Positions 40,101 to 47,975 of a stretch of DNA of 64,000 bases are shown piece by piece. Numbering within the stretch: position 1 is the first letter of the stretch; every line of letters begins with the position of its first letter. Under the pieces are notes generated by a model. It had not been told where the DNA came from. It ran no database searches and saw only the letters and a program-made list of their open reading frames with translations. The translations under genes and the position numbers were made by a program. Source of the DNA: Mesocentrotus franciscanus (Eukaryota; Echinodermata; Echinoidea; Camarodonta; Strongylocentrotidae); contig CP137674.1 of assembly GCA_037976565.1 (NCBI GenBank), forward strand, positions 31,961,047 to 32,025,046, in the 5' to 3' direction.

Positions 40101-43100
40101 GGGGGGGGGAGGGGTGTAGGGAGGGGTGGTATTTTCAACAGACCTGTACACCCCTCCCACATTAGAGATTCAAAGGATGCCCTTTGTAGTTGCTCGTTAT
40201 GTTTTCATCAAGCCCCTTATCTTTACTCAAACGCAAGCCCAGGGCCATTTGGTAGATGCAGTCCTTGTGGAGCTTGAACTAATATACTCATGTAGCGTTA
40301 CTGTGGCAACACGAGCATCATCATACATGCGTTTTCATTTCCCCAGGCATGCCATAGAGAGAGAGACATAAGTGACTGTTGAGCCCTAGTGCAGTCTTCT
40401 TGTGGTGTTACATCTGAAGATGAAGCTAGCTAGCTACCGTAAAGGCAAATAGTGCAATATTGAATTCGGGCAGGTGGATTAGCTATTGACAAGTGAGGAT
40501 AATGTTGCTTGTGAAAACAGTATGATACATTAAATCATCCCTCACGTGATACAAGGTGTCACGTATGGGGTAAATGATGCGAGTTAGCAACCTGCTGGCT
40601 CTTAGCTATTGATAAGCAGAAGCATATTGCAATGGATTTTTTTTTTATTGATCTTAAAATACTGTGCAGAAGTGCAGAAAAGTGAGGAACATGTTCAGCA
40701 TTTCACTGTATCCAGGTTTCTAGAACATATTATTTTGGAGAGAGAGAGACAGGGAGAGACAGAGAGAGAAAGAAGAGAAAGAAAAGAAGTGACATAATTG
40801 TTCTTCATACCATTACCATTCTAACTGTGCTTGAGGAAAACAGAAAGTAGAAGCTCCAGGCAATGCTGCCTCAGAACTCTGCAAGATAAATTAGGAAATA
40901 TATACAAATTATGTTTGAGGAAATGGAAAATACCAACAACAACAAAAACTCCCAAGAAAAAAATACAGTTAATGTGCTATTGAGCAAAATGATATATATA
41001 CACCATTGACGGATCCAGGGGGCACAGGGGCACATGCCCCGGCCTCCCAAAAAAAATAGTGCTCACTACCCCCCACTGAGCAAATTTTCGGCCGTCATGA
41101 TTTTTTAAATTGGCGGGAGAAAAAAAAAGTTTTCGAGGAAAACCTGGATCCGCGCCTGATACACAATATTGTATTCTCTGATGGTTACATCTTTACTCAT
41201 TGTATGCTAATGAGAGACTGTCATGGTCATGGACAATATGGACATCTCTGAAAATGTGTCTCTATACTCCTGCTTGCTACTGTCTTCTATTCTCTAGATC
41301 TATTCTGCATATTGCTTCTGTTTATAGTTCAAAGAAGCATCAACACAATCCTTTATTTCATTTGCTTAGAGCTGAAATTGAATCATAAACCTCAGAAAAT
41401 AATCAAATGATATACACATTAAAAATATTCATATCTTGTTTTCTTTTTGCAGTAATTGAGATCCACACCCCATCGTTCAATAGCTCTCACTCCTCCCACA
41501 TCGCTCATGACTCCCTAGGCAAGAAGCATCTCTCCTTCCTCCAGATGGAGATCATTTTCAAACCCAAGGAGCCGTCTGGGATCCTCATCTACAGCGGTAC
41601 GGAATCCAGGGAGGGGGACTTCTTCTCCATCACGCTGGATGAGAACTACATCGGCTTTAAGTTTGATTGTGGCTCAGGGCCAGCTGTCTTGAGGTAAGAC
41701 ATGGAGTGAGTGCAAAGGATTTGTTGTGATGGTGGTGATGATGATGGTCGTAGTGATGCTGGAGGTGGTGGTGGTGTTAGTGGTAGTGGTGGTGCTAGTG
41801 ATGGTGGTGGTAGTGGTCCTGTTGATGATGGTTTTGTTGGTAGTTGTAATGGTAGTTTTTATAGACCATCTAATAAATAAGTATACTTTTTCATTTTCAA
41901 CCAGACCGAGGGATACTTTTGCTTATTCTTATTACAAAAGAAATGGAGGGCTGCTCACAAGATGAAATACATTGTTCTATATGTTTGATATAGAATAATT
42001 GTAAAAATCCATATCTTTAAAGTACCAGAGCGAAGGTTTTAAAATCCTTTTATCCTTAATAATATTGGTATCATTGCAAAGGTAATGTTACAATCTTTCT
42101 AATAATTCATATTTACTTTTCAAAAATTGTTACAGAATTGACTAATCTGCTATCAAAAATGATGAATTTGCTACCTGTTTTTCCGCCCTCGATCAGCCAG
42201 CTGTTCGCTGGTACGATGTGTGACGTAATAGGTTGGGCACATCAGCGAGAATGCTCCCAAGCCCCCTCACACAGCTCTGTCCGCTGCATGCATTATACGT
42301 ATACGAAAGCCAGTCGAACGCGAAATATCCTATCACAATGTCCGAGCTTGATGAGGAAGAAGTTTTACTAAATTTAGATATCGAAGTTGATGAGCACAGC
42401 TCCACAACTAGTGACAGTGATTTATTTGATTTTTTGTATGTTTTAGTATGCTATCTCCACGCCGGAGTTGCGGGTCAAAAATGGATACGAAAAGTACACT
42501 AGCGCGCCATGAAATTCCCAAGTTCGAGCTGGCTGAGCAGCGCTGCCGCCCCGCACCGCCCCGCTGAACTGACGATCGATCCGTCATGCACTGGGGTGAC
42601 TGACTGGGCGAGACATTTTCTAATTTTTAGAAAGTGTAGGGCTATTTTGGCAAATTTCACGGATAAAAAAACAAAGAAAAATAGATGTGAGATTATATCT
42701 TGCGAATACCAATTACATATATGCACCATAAATGGAACTGCACGACATCATAAAAATGCAAAGCCAAAGGGACTCTCGCGATTTATCAACACTCAACAGC
42801 AATCACCAATCATCTTGCACATGCCAAGCCATGACCGAAAACTTCACAGCAAATTACACAAAACGGAAGAATATTTGGACAAATCGATCTGCACGATTCA
42901 CCCCCTCGTATTACATTACATAATTTGCTTCATATGCAATAATAAAATGTAATTTCCTGATTTCGAGAGATTGTCATTCCACTTTCATCAAAGCTGGCTT
43001 AGGTATGAATCATTCGAAGTCTGGGTGATGTATACTGAATGCAAAATACCGCACGCGAGCTGAGCGAGCCGAGCGAGAGGCCTAGGAATTTCGATCGTGC

Positions 43101-46100
43101 CCAACCACTGACGTCATAAGTCTGTACTCCGTAATTTTATTTTTCAAGCCAGGAAAAGAAGTTCTGAGAAGGGTCTTGGAAAAAGCATCTTATCGCGTTT
43201 CATTTATATTTATAATACTTTAGAGCAGATGATTTGTGTTCATATTGGTGTAAGCTTTCAGTACATGTATAATTTGTCCATTTTGTGACATTTTGTGACA
43301 TTTCTTCGCTCAGCTACTTTAATGGATTTTCCTTCAATTTTTTTTCATAAGTTTATCTCATATCTTGCTTTCATTAAAACCATCTTTATATCGGGGTATA
43401 TTTGTCCTTTATATTTTATGAACAGGTCCAAATAAAATTTCATAGCCTTAGAAGCATTCAAATCGACATGCATTTCACTGTCTCCCTGTATTGTCTACAG
43501 ATCGACCCAGCCAGTAACGCTTCATGAATGGCACATCGTGGAGGTATCAAGAACGGCCCGAGAAGGTATGTTGAGGGTGGATAACCAACCTACTGTTACA
43601 GCGTTAGCCCCAGGAGCCTTCACGCAGACATCGTTTGATACAAACCTCTACATCGGAGGCATTGATGATATCGACCTCCTGTCCAGAGAGATGGCAGTCA
43701 AGAATTCGTTCAGTGGAGATATCCAAAGGGTGAGAGATAGTCAGAAATAGATAGAAGAGATGAGAGTGAGATGTAGGGAAGGAAAAAGAAAGGGAATGAA
43801 GAAGAGAAAGGGAGAGATAGATTTAGGGGAAAAGAAGAAGAAAGGGAGAGAGTGAGGGAATGAAGAAAGAGAATAAGAAAATAAAGAGAAAGAGAGAGAG
43901 AGTGACATCCTGAGAGTGAAAGAAAATTAGATATAGAGAGATGAGATTGTGAGAGATTGATCTAGGGAAGAAGAAGAACAGAAGAGCAAGATGGAATGAA
44001 GAAAGAGAGAAAGAGAATAAGAAAGAGATATCTCTAGAGGACAAGAGACAGAAAGAAGTAGTTGGAAGCAGAGGAAAGGAAAAGAGAGGATGAAAAGTCT
44101 GAGAGAGAGACAGAGAAGAAGGAATAGAAGGAGAAGGAGTATGAGGAGAATAAGAAGATAGCAGGAGGAGGGGATAGAAGATAAAGGAAAGAAAGAGGGA
44201 TTAAAAGAGAAAGATAATAAAAGCAATACAACAAATGTGAGAAAGTAGAAAATGATAAGAATTTAGATGGTTGCTTGAAAAAGAGAGACAAATAGAGAGA
44301 CAGAAAGGTGGAGGGGGGGGGGGGCTGCTGGTGTTATGGGTAGAGTGAAACCTTTGTTTCTCTTTACTGTCTACCAAAGAGCCAACAAGTAAAAACCTCT
44401 CTCTGTATTTCTTGGGATTATTGGAATCAACAAATGAGTGTCATATTACACATATATAACATGGAATATACTGAAATTATACTGAATGTCTTTCATTGAA
44501 TGTTATTATATACCATCTTTTGTTTTTTCTTGCAGGTGTTAGTCAATGATAACGCATTAGATCTGATCAATGAGGCAGTGGGCGGGGCTAATGTTGGTAA
44601 TGCCCACCATCCATGCCAGGGACAGCCATGTCTTAACAATGGAGAGTGCCATCCTCTTCATGAAAACTATCTCTGTGATTGTAGACTAGGCTTCAAGGGA
44701 GACAACTGTGAAATGGGTAAGGTCGGCCAGGAAAATATTTTGATTTCTTTTCTTGTAATTTGGTATGAAATTGATTGAGTGCAAATAATTTGTTGAACTA
44801 AGAAAGTGCTCTGTGTATCAAAGCCCCTGAATGATGAATATTATTCTTGTAAACAACGGATATGTGAAACTTGAAGGAAAACCCAAACAATATGGTGATC
44901 AGAGATGATTTTACATTAGTTTTCATGAAATAAAAAGGTATCTCACACAATGAATCCAAAGTTGATGGATAATTTGTCACCCCTATATATAGTGCTGTAA
45001 ACCAGAATGTATACTTAGCCTACATACTGAATGGGCATATTTCTTTTTGAAGTTTTGAGTAAATGAATCTGATGATGTAACAATTCATATTACTTGTGCT
45101 TGCCTATTAAAAATCATCCTTTCAGTGTCAAACAAATGAATAAATTTTCATGTGAAGTTTATCAGTTATCATGCATATCTTGCACATTCTCTCTCTCTCT
45201 CTCTCTCTCTGATATAGAAATTGAAGAAACTGTTACAGAACCTAGTTTCACAGGAAGGAGTTATCTCTGGTTTGCCAGTAATGATATCACATCCAGGTAA
45301 GACTACCATGTTTTAGTTAGTCACCACCTATTAAACATGCCTGTATAGGATACTTATCTTACCAATTGAATTTCATTGTATAAATTGAAGCAGAGAGAGC
45401 TGCTACATTCATTACATAGGATATGCGTAATAACTGTGACCTAGCATTCGATCACTTGACTGTTCTTCATGATCTGATTTGCTCTGTCTCTTTCCCTTCT
45501 CTCTTTATACTCCCATTTTTGTTCTTGCTGTGTATGTCACTATCTCTGTCTCTCTTTCTCTCTTCTATCTCAATTTATCTCTTACCATCTCTCTTCTCCG
45601 AGATATTTCTCTGTCTTCCAATGACTGTCTCTCATTTACTTCCCTAACTCTGTGTACTTATGGTAATCTTACATTGAATATATTGTGAATAATGCCAACA
45701 ATGACTAATGGAAAAGGATCCTAATTTGAAACACTGACCAAGAACGTTGAAATTGTGAGACATTGTAGAGCAAGTGCCATGAGCGCCCACCAAAGGTGGA
45801 CACCGGTGCTATGCAAGAACCCATCATCATTAATCATCATTTCATTTACTGGTAATCATGATATGGTCATCATACTGTATAAGTCATTACTAGATGTTTT
45901 TTCGTTATTGAGAATTTTGCAAATTGTTTGAGGGTTATGTACTCAACAGCTTGCGAAATTTAGCTGGTAATACATGTGTGAACATGTACAGTGAGAAGCC
46001 TGTGTTAAATATCAAGAAAATGAAACTCACAAGTGTCTGTTTGCCTGTCATCAAGGAAAATATCTGTTACACAAACTATTGGCATACACAGGAATTCATC

Positions 46101-47975
46101 TATTGACTATCGCATCTTTACAATGTATATCATCATCTTCCCACTCTCATTCGCTTTCCAGATTGTCAGGGGAGAGGAACGTGTTCGCCTTTGAACTCCG
46201 AGCCACAGAGCACAACGGTCTGGTCCTATGGGCAGGTCATTCTAGTATGTCCTCAGGAAGTGATTTCATTGCTATGGGCCTTGAAGATGGCTTCCTAGTA
46301 CTAAGGTAGGTGACCAGTGTCAGACATACAAGGCAACGTAATAAGGATATTACAAGGTCTGAAAGTCTTCATTGTCCAATTAAAAAGAAACCATTAGACT
46401 TATAGTACGGCCTAGTGTGATCAAAGTGTGTGTATACACAAACTTTGGCTCAGTTTGACAATATCTAAGTGACCATTCTATTCCTGTTTTGCTCTACTAC
46501 TTGATGTGTTCCTTTGGAATTCCAGTAGACTTTGTGACATTTCCTATTACATAATATCATAATGCTAAATGTTTTTGAGCTTTAGCTTGGATTTGACGTC
46601 ATTTTTGGTTTCGAGGTTTGATTTTTGAAATATAAACCTAAATTCAGTTTAAGCTTGAGTTTGAGTTTTTGCTGTCATTTTATTTTGAATATGAGATGGT
46701 AATGTAAAACTCAACCTTTATAGCAAGAGACAGGTGATCCTAGAGAGTTGGAAACCCGTCTTCACAATCAAGGGTCCTGTCAATGACAGAGAAAGTTCTT
46801 TGGTTTGAGCATGAGCTTGTTGGTAACACTGAGCATAGTTCTGACAAGCTTGCAACATGAAGAGTGTGATAGAGTTGAGTTTGAGGTTGAGTTTGCATTT
46901 CAATGTTGAGCAGAAATTGTATTTTGATGCACTGATTTAGAGTTTTTTTGTCATTTAGATGTTGTTCTGAATTTTATTTTGAATGTTTCAGATTTAACCT
47001 TGGAGGAGGAGAGGCAGTCCTAACAAGCAGGAGACCTGTCAATGACGGGGAGTGGCACGTTGTAAGGATAGACAGGCTAGGCATTGTGGGTATCATGGAA
47101 GTTGACAACGACAATGCAGTCACGAATCAAGCCAGTGGAGAAGACTTCAGGCAGCTCAATGTCAATGATGGCTTATACCTGGGTACAGTGATCTAATGTG
47201 GATTATGTTTATATTTGTGCAAGTCATTACATCCTTTAGATATTACTACTGTTGCTGTTAGCTCTGGCAGGTGTAATTACCTATGGATAGAGTTTTCAAA
47301 AGAGTAAGGTATTTCAAAGAATTTATCTTATCAGTTACAATAGACCAAGTTCAACTCTGTTGATACATTGTCTTGTCTGGGAACACTTGCGCCAAATAAG
47401 GGGTGCAAAATATGTTGAAACTCTCAATTTAAGATCAGATGGATGAAGAAGTTTACCATGATGTGTTTGCCCTTGAATTCAGCCCACATCTATCTCTCCT
47501 TTACATCACCCTTATAACTCTCTCAAACATGGATACCATGATTTTGATTATTGGGAGTCTTTTTCTGAACTAATTTGAGTTTTTTAGAAGCTTCATTTTC
47601 TCTCACAATTCCTTGGGCAAACACTAAAGATGAGCCATGACATTTTCTAGATATATTTCCAAGTTATAATGTAGATAATATTGACTAAAAGACCTGTCAA
47701 AAGTTCACAGCCCTTGAGCTGTGATAAAAATTCATATGCCTCCCAAACTGATTTAAACCTTTTTAGATATCTCTTGTCTATTAAACCCATCTCCTCATTT
47801 CTTTGATCTTCCAGGTGGAATGGAAGACATGGTCGAGACGACGATGAACCTCTACTCAACAGGCATGACAGGGTGTCTCAGGAACTTCAACATTGACCAA
47901 AGTCTCAAGGTTTTATCAACGGAACCAGAACAACAGGAGCGACCAGGCGGCAGGAACATCAAACAATGCTCATAA
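4974..47975 (+). CDS. EGFLAM: Pikachurin (EGFLAM) orthologue, C-terminal 12 exons
   Basis: Secreted matrix protein of the agrin/perlecan/pikachurin group. In vertebrates pikachurin sits at the photoreceptor ribbon synapse and binds the dystroglycan glycan through its LamG domains; the role in this animal is unknown. Twelve exons join in phase: 4974-5219, 27498-27702, 32962-33106, 34783-34981, 35462-35587, 41453-41693, 43501-43729, 44536-44716, 45218-45296, 46162-46305, 46992-47182, 47815-47975. They give 714 residues ending in TAA: acidic linker 1-45, EGF1 46-81, LamG1 82-268, EGF2 269-306, LamG2 307-484, EGF3 about 490-522, LamG3 524-714. Order and motifs (FDCGSG, DLRPYPKG, NVGEC, GRSYL) follow vertebrate pikachurin rather than agrin, which has a different EGF/LamG layout. 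Vertebrate pikachurin is about 1,000 residues, so roughly 300 N-terminal residues (signal peptide, two FN3 domains) lie outside the window. All twelve splice acceptors are AG and all eleven donors GT. Confidence 0.93.
11884..11965. repeat. Short direct repeat, period about 50 bp
   Basis: Two copies of TGTGCTGATACATGTAGAAT followed by AGCTGTCTGATC. Confidence 0.85.
12301..12551. repeat. Palindromic MITE, about 250 bp
   Basis: The arms match inversely along their length: GCCCATAAAGCCGAAGTAAA at the left and TTTACTCCAGCTTTATGGGC at the right, TTATTCTTGATAGATA against TATCTATCAAGAATAA, and CTCAGAACTT against AAGTTCTGAG. The centre is near 12426. Confidence 0.8.
14421..14809. mobile_element. MITE with ATTTACATTGCAA ends
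   Basis: Left end CCATTTACATTGCAAACAAA, right end TTTTTTGCTTGCAGTGTAAA, inverted. Sequence similar to the ends recurs inside (ATTTACACTGCAAAAACTGG). Confidence 0.55.
15216..17350. repeat. Inverted arms 2 kb apart
   Basis: The left arm (15216-15360) has ATGCTCAAACGGGCGTTTCG and TATGACATTTCATTA. The right arm (17200-17350) has the inverse, TAATGAAACGTCATA and GTTTGAGCAT. The arms may be the ends of one element or two oppositely oriented copies. The interior holds a GAGCCAGAAGG MITE and no gene. Confidence 0.6.
15887..15958 (+). mobile_element. Small palindromic MITE (GAGCCAGAAGG family)
   Basis: About 70 bp, left arm GAGCCAGAAGGACGCT, right arm GAGTTAATGCCCTTCTGGCTC followed by CAAACA. The family consensus is a perfect hairpin stem. 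Confidence 0.7.
17858..17895 (+). mobile_element. Half copy of the GAGCCAGAAGG MITE
   Basis: Only the right arm GAGTTAATGCCCTTCTGGCTC is preserved. Confidence 0.6.
19629..19709 (+). mobile_element. Small palindromic MITE (GAGCCAGAAGG family)
   Basis: Diverged copy: CTGTTTGTAGTCAGAAAG on the left, CACCCTTCTGACTCTGAAC on the right. Confidence 0.6.
19804..20185 (+). mobile_element. MITE, same family as 33829-34157
   Basis: Inverted ends CAGAGATGCCAAC and GTTGGCATCTCTG, with T-runs and ACGTTTTTT motifs inside. Flanks GGTACT and GGTATT are a likely 6-bp target duplication with one change. Reading frames inside are poly-T noise. Confidence 0.8.
21326..21750. repeat. Tandem duplication, two units of about 210 bp
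   Basis: Both units carry ACCCTTTTGCCGGGCA, TGACAATCCAC, TCTCCAGGTATTGCA, GGTGCCCTGAC, ATACATTCCAAGATGGAGG and end CATTTATGAAATGAAATGAA. An (ATA)n tract and a TTATAAAGCGC motif lie just upstream (21238-21290), like a SINE tail read on the minus strand. Confidence 0.8.
22102..22649 (+). mobile_element. TTAA-flanked non-autonomous DNA element
   Basis: TTAA at 22102-22105 and 22646-22649 flank inverted ends AGGGACTTGGTAACATTGTT and its near-complement AACAATGTTACCGAGTCACT. The element is 540 bp with no coding capacity. TTAA targets are typical of piggyBac and Kolobok families. Confidence 0.8.
24652..24688. repeat. (TG)n/(TA)n microsatellite
   Basis: TGTGTGTG followed by about 13 TA dinucleotides in the 22-kb EGFLAM intron. 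Confidence 0.95.
27498..27702 (+). CDS. EGFLAM: EGFLAM exon: LamG1, first part
   Basis: Enters in phase 1 (GAT G joined to CT gives Ala) and leaves in phase 2. It encodes the first beta strands of LamG1, from AVNIRFPRF through ITISFKPESINGRLLF to DGKVVF-R. The acceptor is tgtacag and the donor gtaggt. It follows the largest intron of the gene (22.3 kb). The joined CED-AVNI matches the direct EGF-to-LamG join of the family, so no exon need be missing between. Confidence 0.93.
27776..28188. mobile_element. Probable interrupted MITE of the CAAACCTGCTTTAG family
   Basis: The left part (GTTACAGCTAAACC, CAGGTAGTCTTTATATGG) and the right part (GACAGGTGGTCTATGC, AAGCAGGTTTCACTGTA) are family-like and separated by unrelated AT-rich DNA. 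Confidence 0.45.
30951..31102. repeat. Hairpin MITE with GTTTCACAAA ends
   Basis: Ends GGGGGGCGTTTCACAAA and TTTGTGAAACGGGTCC are inverted, and AGTGACAAATGACA pairs with TGTCATTTGTCATT. Confidence 0.75.
31280..31350 (+). mobile_element. Small palindromic MITE (GAGCCAGAAGG family)
   Basis: The best preserved copy: CTGTTTGGAGCCAGAAGGGC then CTTCTGGCTATAAACAG, forming a near-perfect hairpin. Confidence 0.75.
32295..32374 (+). mobile_element. Small palindromic MITE (GAGCCAGAAGG family)
   Basis: TCTGTTTGGAGCAAGGAGGG on the left and AATGCCCTTCTGGCTCTGAA on the right. It lies just upstream of the pyrimidine tract in the same intron. Confidence 0.7.
32462..32895 (+). repeat. Pyrimidine-only minisatellite, about 430 bp
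   Basis: Imperfect units of about 27-33 bp built of TTCTTCTTC, TTTTTTC and TCTCCTTGTTTT. It lies in the intron and ends about 70 bp before the LamG1 middle exon. All six frames look open because of composition; no protein is implied. Confidence 0.95.
32962..33106 (+). CDS. EGFLAM: EGFLAM exon: LamG1, middle part
   Basis: Phase 2 in, phase 0 out. It begins at the conserved FDCGQG of LamG1 and runs through TLYKWHTLKIGRDQRKGW to RGITP. The acceptor cttgaag lies just 3' of a 430-bp pyrimidine-rich repeat (32462-32895). The donor is gtaagt. Confidence 0.92.
33629..33810 (+). mobile_element. tRNA-derived SINE with 10-bp target duplication
   Basis: Bounded by perfect ATGAGCTCAT copies at 33619-33628 and 33811-33820. 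It has a box B-like GGTTCGAAACT at 33701-33711, a core with CTTTCGGATGGTGACGTTAA, and an (AC)n tail. The core resembles that of widespread invertebrate SINEs of the MetaSINE type, from memory. Confidence 0.8.
33829..34157 (+). mobile_element. MITE with CAGAGCTGCCAACC termini
   Basis: 329 bp with inverted ends CAGAGCTGCCAACC and GGTTGGCAGCTCTG, T-rich inside, flanked by CCTTCT at 33823-33828 and 34158-34163. A second copy with matching ends is at 19804-20185. Confidence 0.85.
34783..34981 (+). CDS. EGFLAM: EGFLAM exon: LamG1, last part
   Basis: Phase 0 in, phase 1 out. It encodes GSYTMVTLKGDLYVGGF, then FKGCIESIDI with the conserved LamG cysteine, and DLRPYPKGSMVGGQNVG, where the LamG-to-EGF linker begins. 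The donor gtgagt at 34982 is duplicated with the end of this exon about 150 bp downstream (35052-35160). Confidence 0.93.
35000..35183 (+). promoter_or_regulatory. TGACCT direct repeats with one-base spacing
   Basis: TGACCT at 35000, 35007 and 35014, and again at 35171 and 35178, each pair separated by one base. This is the DR1 arrangement bound by RXR, HNF4 or PPAR type receptors. The motif travels with the local duplication and may be chance. Confidence 0.3.
35052..35165 (+). pseudogene. Partial duplicate of the LamG1 exon end with donor
   Basis: Sequence from GAGAGCATC through GGTTCCATGGTTGGAGGACA to the donor GGTGAGTGG repeats 34903-34990. The last 42 nt are almost identical. One frame still reads NMDVNLRRYPKGSMVGGQNV, but indels break continuity upstream and TGA lies in frame if the intervening intron is retained. 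No acceptor-to-donor exon is complete. Confidence 0.85.
35462..35587 (+). CDS. EGFLAM: EGFLAM exon: EGF2
   Basis: Phase 1-1 exon of 42 codons. ECSEGVCKHHVC supplies the last LamG1 cysteine, then the EGF repeat (six Cys, CTNGGAC and CLCPLGTHGSVC). Acceptor ccag, donor gtaagt. The symmetric phase is that of the first EGF exon. Confidence 0.93.
35821..36358 (+). mobile_element. TTAA-flanked non-autonomous DNA element
   Basis: TTAA at 35821-35824 and 36355-36358. Inverted ends AGGTACTCTGTCCCATTTGC and its near-complement GCAAAAGGGACATAGTATCT. It is 530 bp, close in length and end structure to 22102-22649. It lies in the intron after the EGF2 exon. Confidence 0.75.
36659..36802. mobile_element. 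MITE of the CAAACCTGCTTTAG family
   Basis: Begins CAGTCAAACCTGCTTTAGTG and ends TATAGACAGGTTT, with repeated 'accacctgtctacaaagac' motifs. Related copies lie at 27776-28188 and 52312-52503. Confidence 0.6.
39530..39612. repeat. (GAT)n-rich tract
   Basis: Imperfect GATGATGAT repeats with AAT and GAG changes; intronic. Confidence 0.9.
41009..41156. mobile_element. Small inverted-end repeat (CGGATCCAGG)
   Basis: CGGATCCAGGGGG at the left and CCTGGATCCGCGCC at the right form a terminal inverted repeat of about 10-12 bp around a purine-rich interior. Confidence 0.55.
41453..41693 (+). CDS. EGFLAM: EGFLAM exon: LamG2, first part
   Basis: Phase 1 in, phase 2 out. It encodes VIEIHTPSF, LSFLQMEIIFKPKEPSGIL, FFSITLDENYIGFKFDCG and GPAVL-R. 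Unlike LamG1 and LamG3, the FDCG motif is not cut by an intron; the exon ends nine residues further on. Acceptor ttgcag, donor gtaaga. Confidence 0.94.
41724..41855. repeat. (GGT/GAT)n tract next to a splice donor
   Basis: Imperfect trinucleotide repeats begin about 30 bp after the donor of the first LamG2 exon. Confidence 0.9.
42210..43127 (+). mobile_element. DNA-transposon-like element with inverted ends
   Basis: Ends TGACGTAATAGGTTGGGCAC (42221-42240) and GTGCCCAACCACTGACGTCA (43098-43117) are inverted copies. The interior is more GC- and CpG-rich than the surrounding intron. It holds a 54-codon frame from 42338 starting MSELDEEEVLLNLDIEVDE and a frame 42509-42952. I recognise neither. 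It is probably an internally deleted transposon in the intron between the two LamG2 exons. Confidence 0.7.
43501..43729 (+). CDS. EGFLAM: EGFLAM exon: LamG2, second part
   Basis: Phase 2 in, phase 0 out. Visible stretches are STQPVTLHEWHIVEVSRTA, GMLRVDNQP, TNLYIGGIDDID and NSFSGDIQR, all close to the vertebrate LamG2 pattern (LTLGNWHELRVSRTAKNG in human). The LamG cysteine usual after FxG is absent (SGDIQR), as it is in vertebrate pikachurin (SGSIQK). Acceptor ctacag, donor gtgaga; a long GA-rich tract follows. Confidence 0.94.
43737..44300. repeat. GA-rich purine tract
   Basis: About 560 bp of AGA/GAG-rich sequence fills most of the intron between the two LamG2-end exons. It produces open but meaningless frames on the minus strand. 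Confidence 0.9.
44536..44716 (+). CDS. EGFLAM: EGFLAM exon: LamG2 end and EGF3
   Basis: Phase 0 in, phase 1 out. VLVNDNALDLINEAVGGANV closes LamG2; HPCQGQPCLNNGEC and CDCRLGFKGDNC form EGF3 with six cysteines. Acceptor ttgcag, donor gtaagg. Confidence 0.94.
45218..45296 (+). CDS. EGFLAM: EGFLAM exon: LamG3 start
   Basis: Short 79-nt exon, phase 1 in, phase 2 out: EIEETVTEPSFTGRSYLWF to ITS-R. It matches the IEIPQFIGRSYL start of human LamG3 but lacks the extra CGNYC segment found before it there. The pyrimidine tract of the acceptor is a (TC)n microsatellite. Confidence 0.9.
46162..46305 (+). CDS. EGFLAM: EGFLAM exon: LamG3, second part
   Basis: Phase 2 in and out. It encodes LSGERNVFAFELRATEHNG, LVLWAGHSSMSSGSDFIAMG and LEDGFLVL-R, the core strands of LamG3. 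Acceptor ttccag, donor gtaggt. Confidence 0.93.
46992..47182 (+). CDS. EGFLAM: EGFLAM exon: LamG3, third part
   Basis: Phase 2 in, phase 1 out. It starts at FNLGGGEAVL (the FDCG position) and continues with RRPVNDGEWHVVRIDR and QLNVNDGLYLG. The donor gtacag is weaker than the others, but the join to GGMEDMVE in the next exon is right for the family (LYVGGMKE in human). Confidence 0.92.
47815..47975 (+). CDS. EGFLAM: EGFLAM terminal coding exon
   Basis: Phase 1 in, ending at TAA 47973-47975. It encodes GGMEDMVETTMNLYSTGMTG, CLRNFNID with the LamG cysteine, and the tail RPGGRNIKQCS, whose last Cys should pair with it. The protein ends directly after LamG3, as in vertebrates. Confidence 0.94.

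Larger units (their letters stand above)
35588..41452. other. EGFLAM intron between EGF2 and LamG2
   Basis: It holds the TTAA element (35821-36358), a MITE (36659-36802), CT-rich DNA (37.28-37.66 kb), a GAT tract and a small inverted-end repeat (41.0 kb). No exon is seen. Confidence 0.7.

Noticed and set aside
42509..42952. 147-codon frame as a host gene
   Set aside because: It sits inside an inverted-end element in an EGFLAM intron; more likely a transposon relic.
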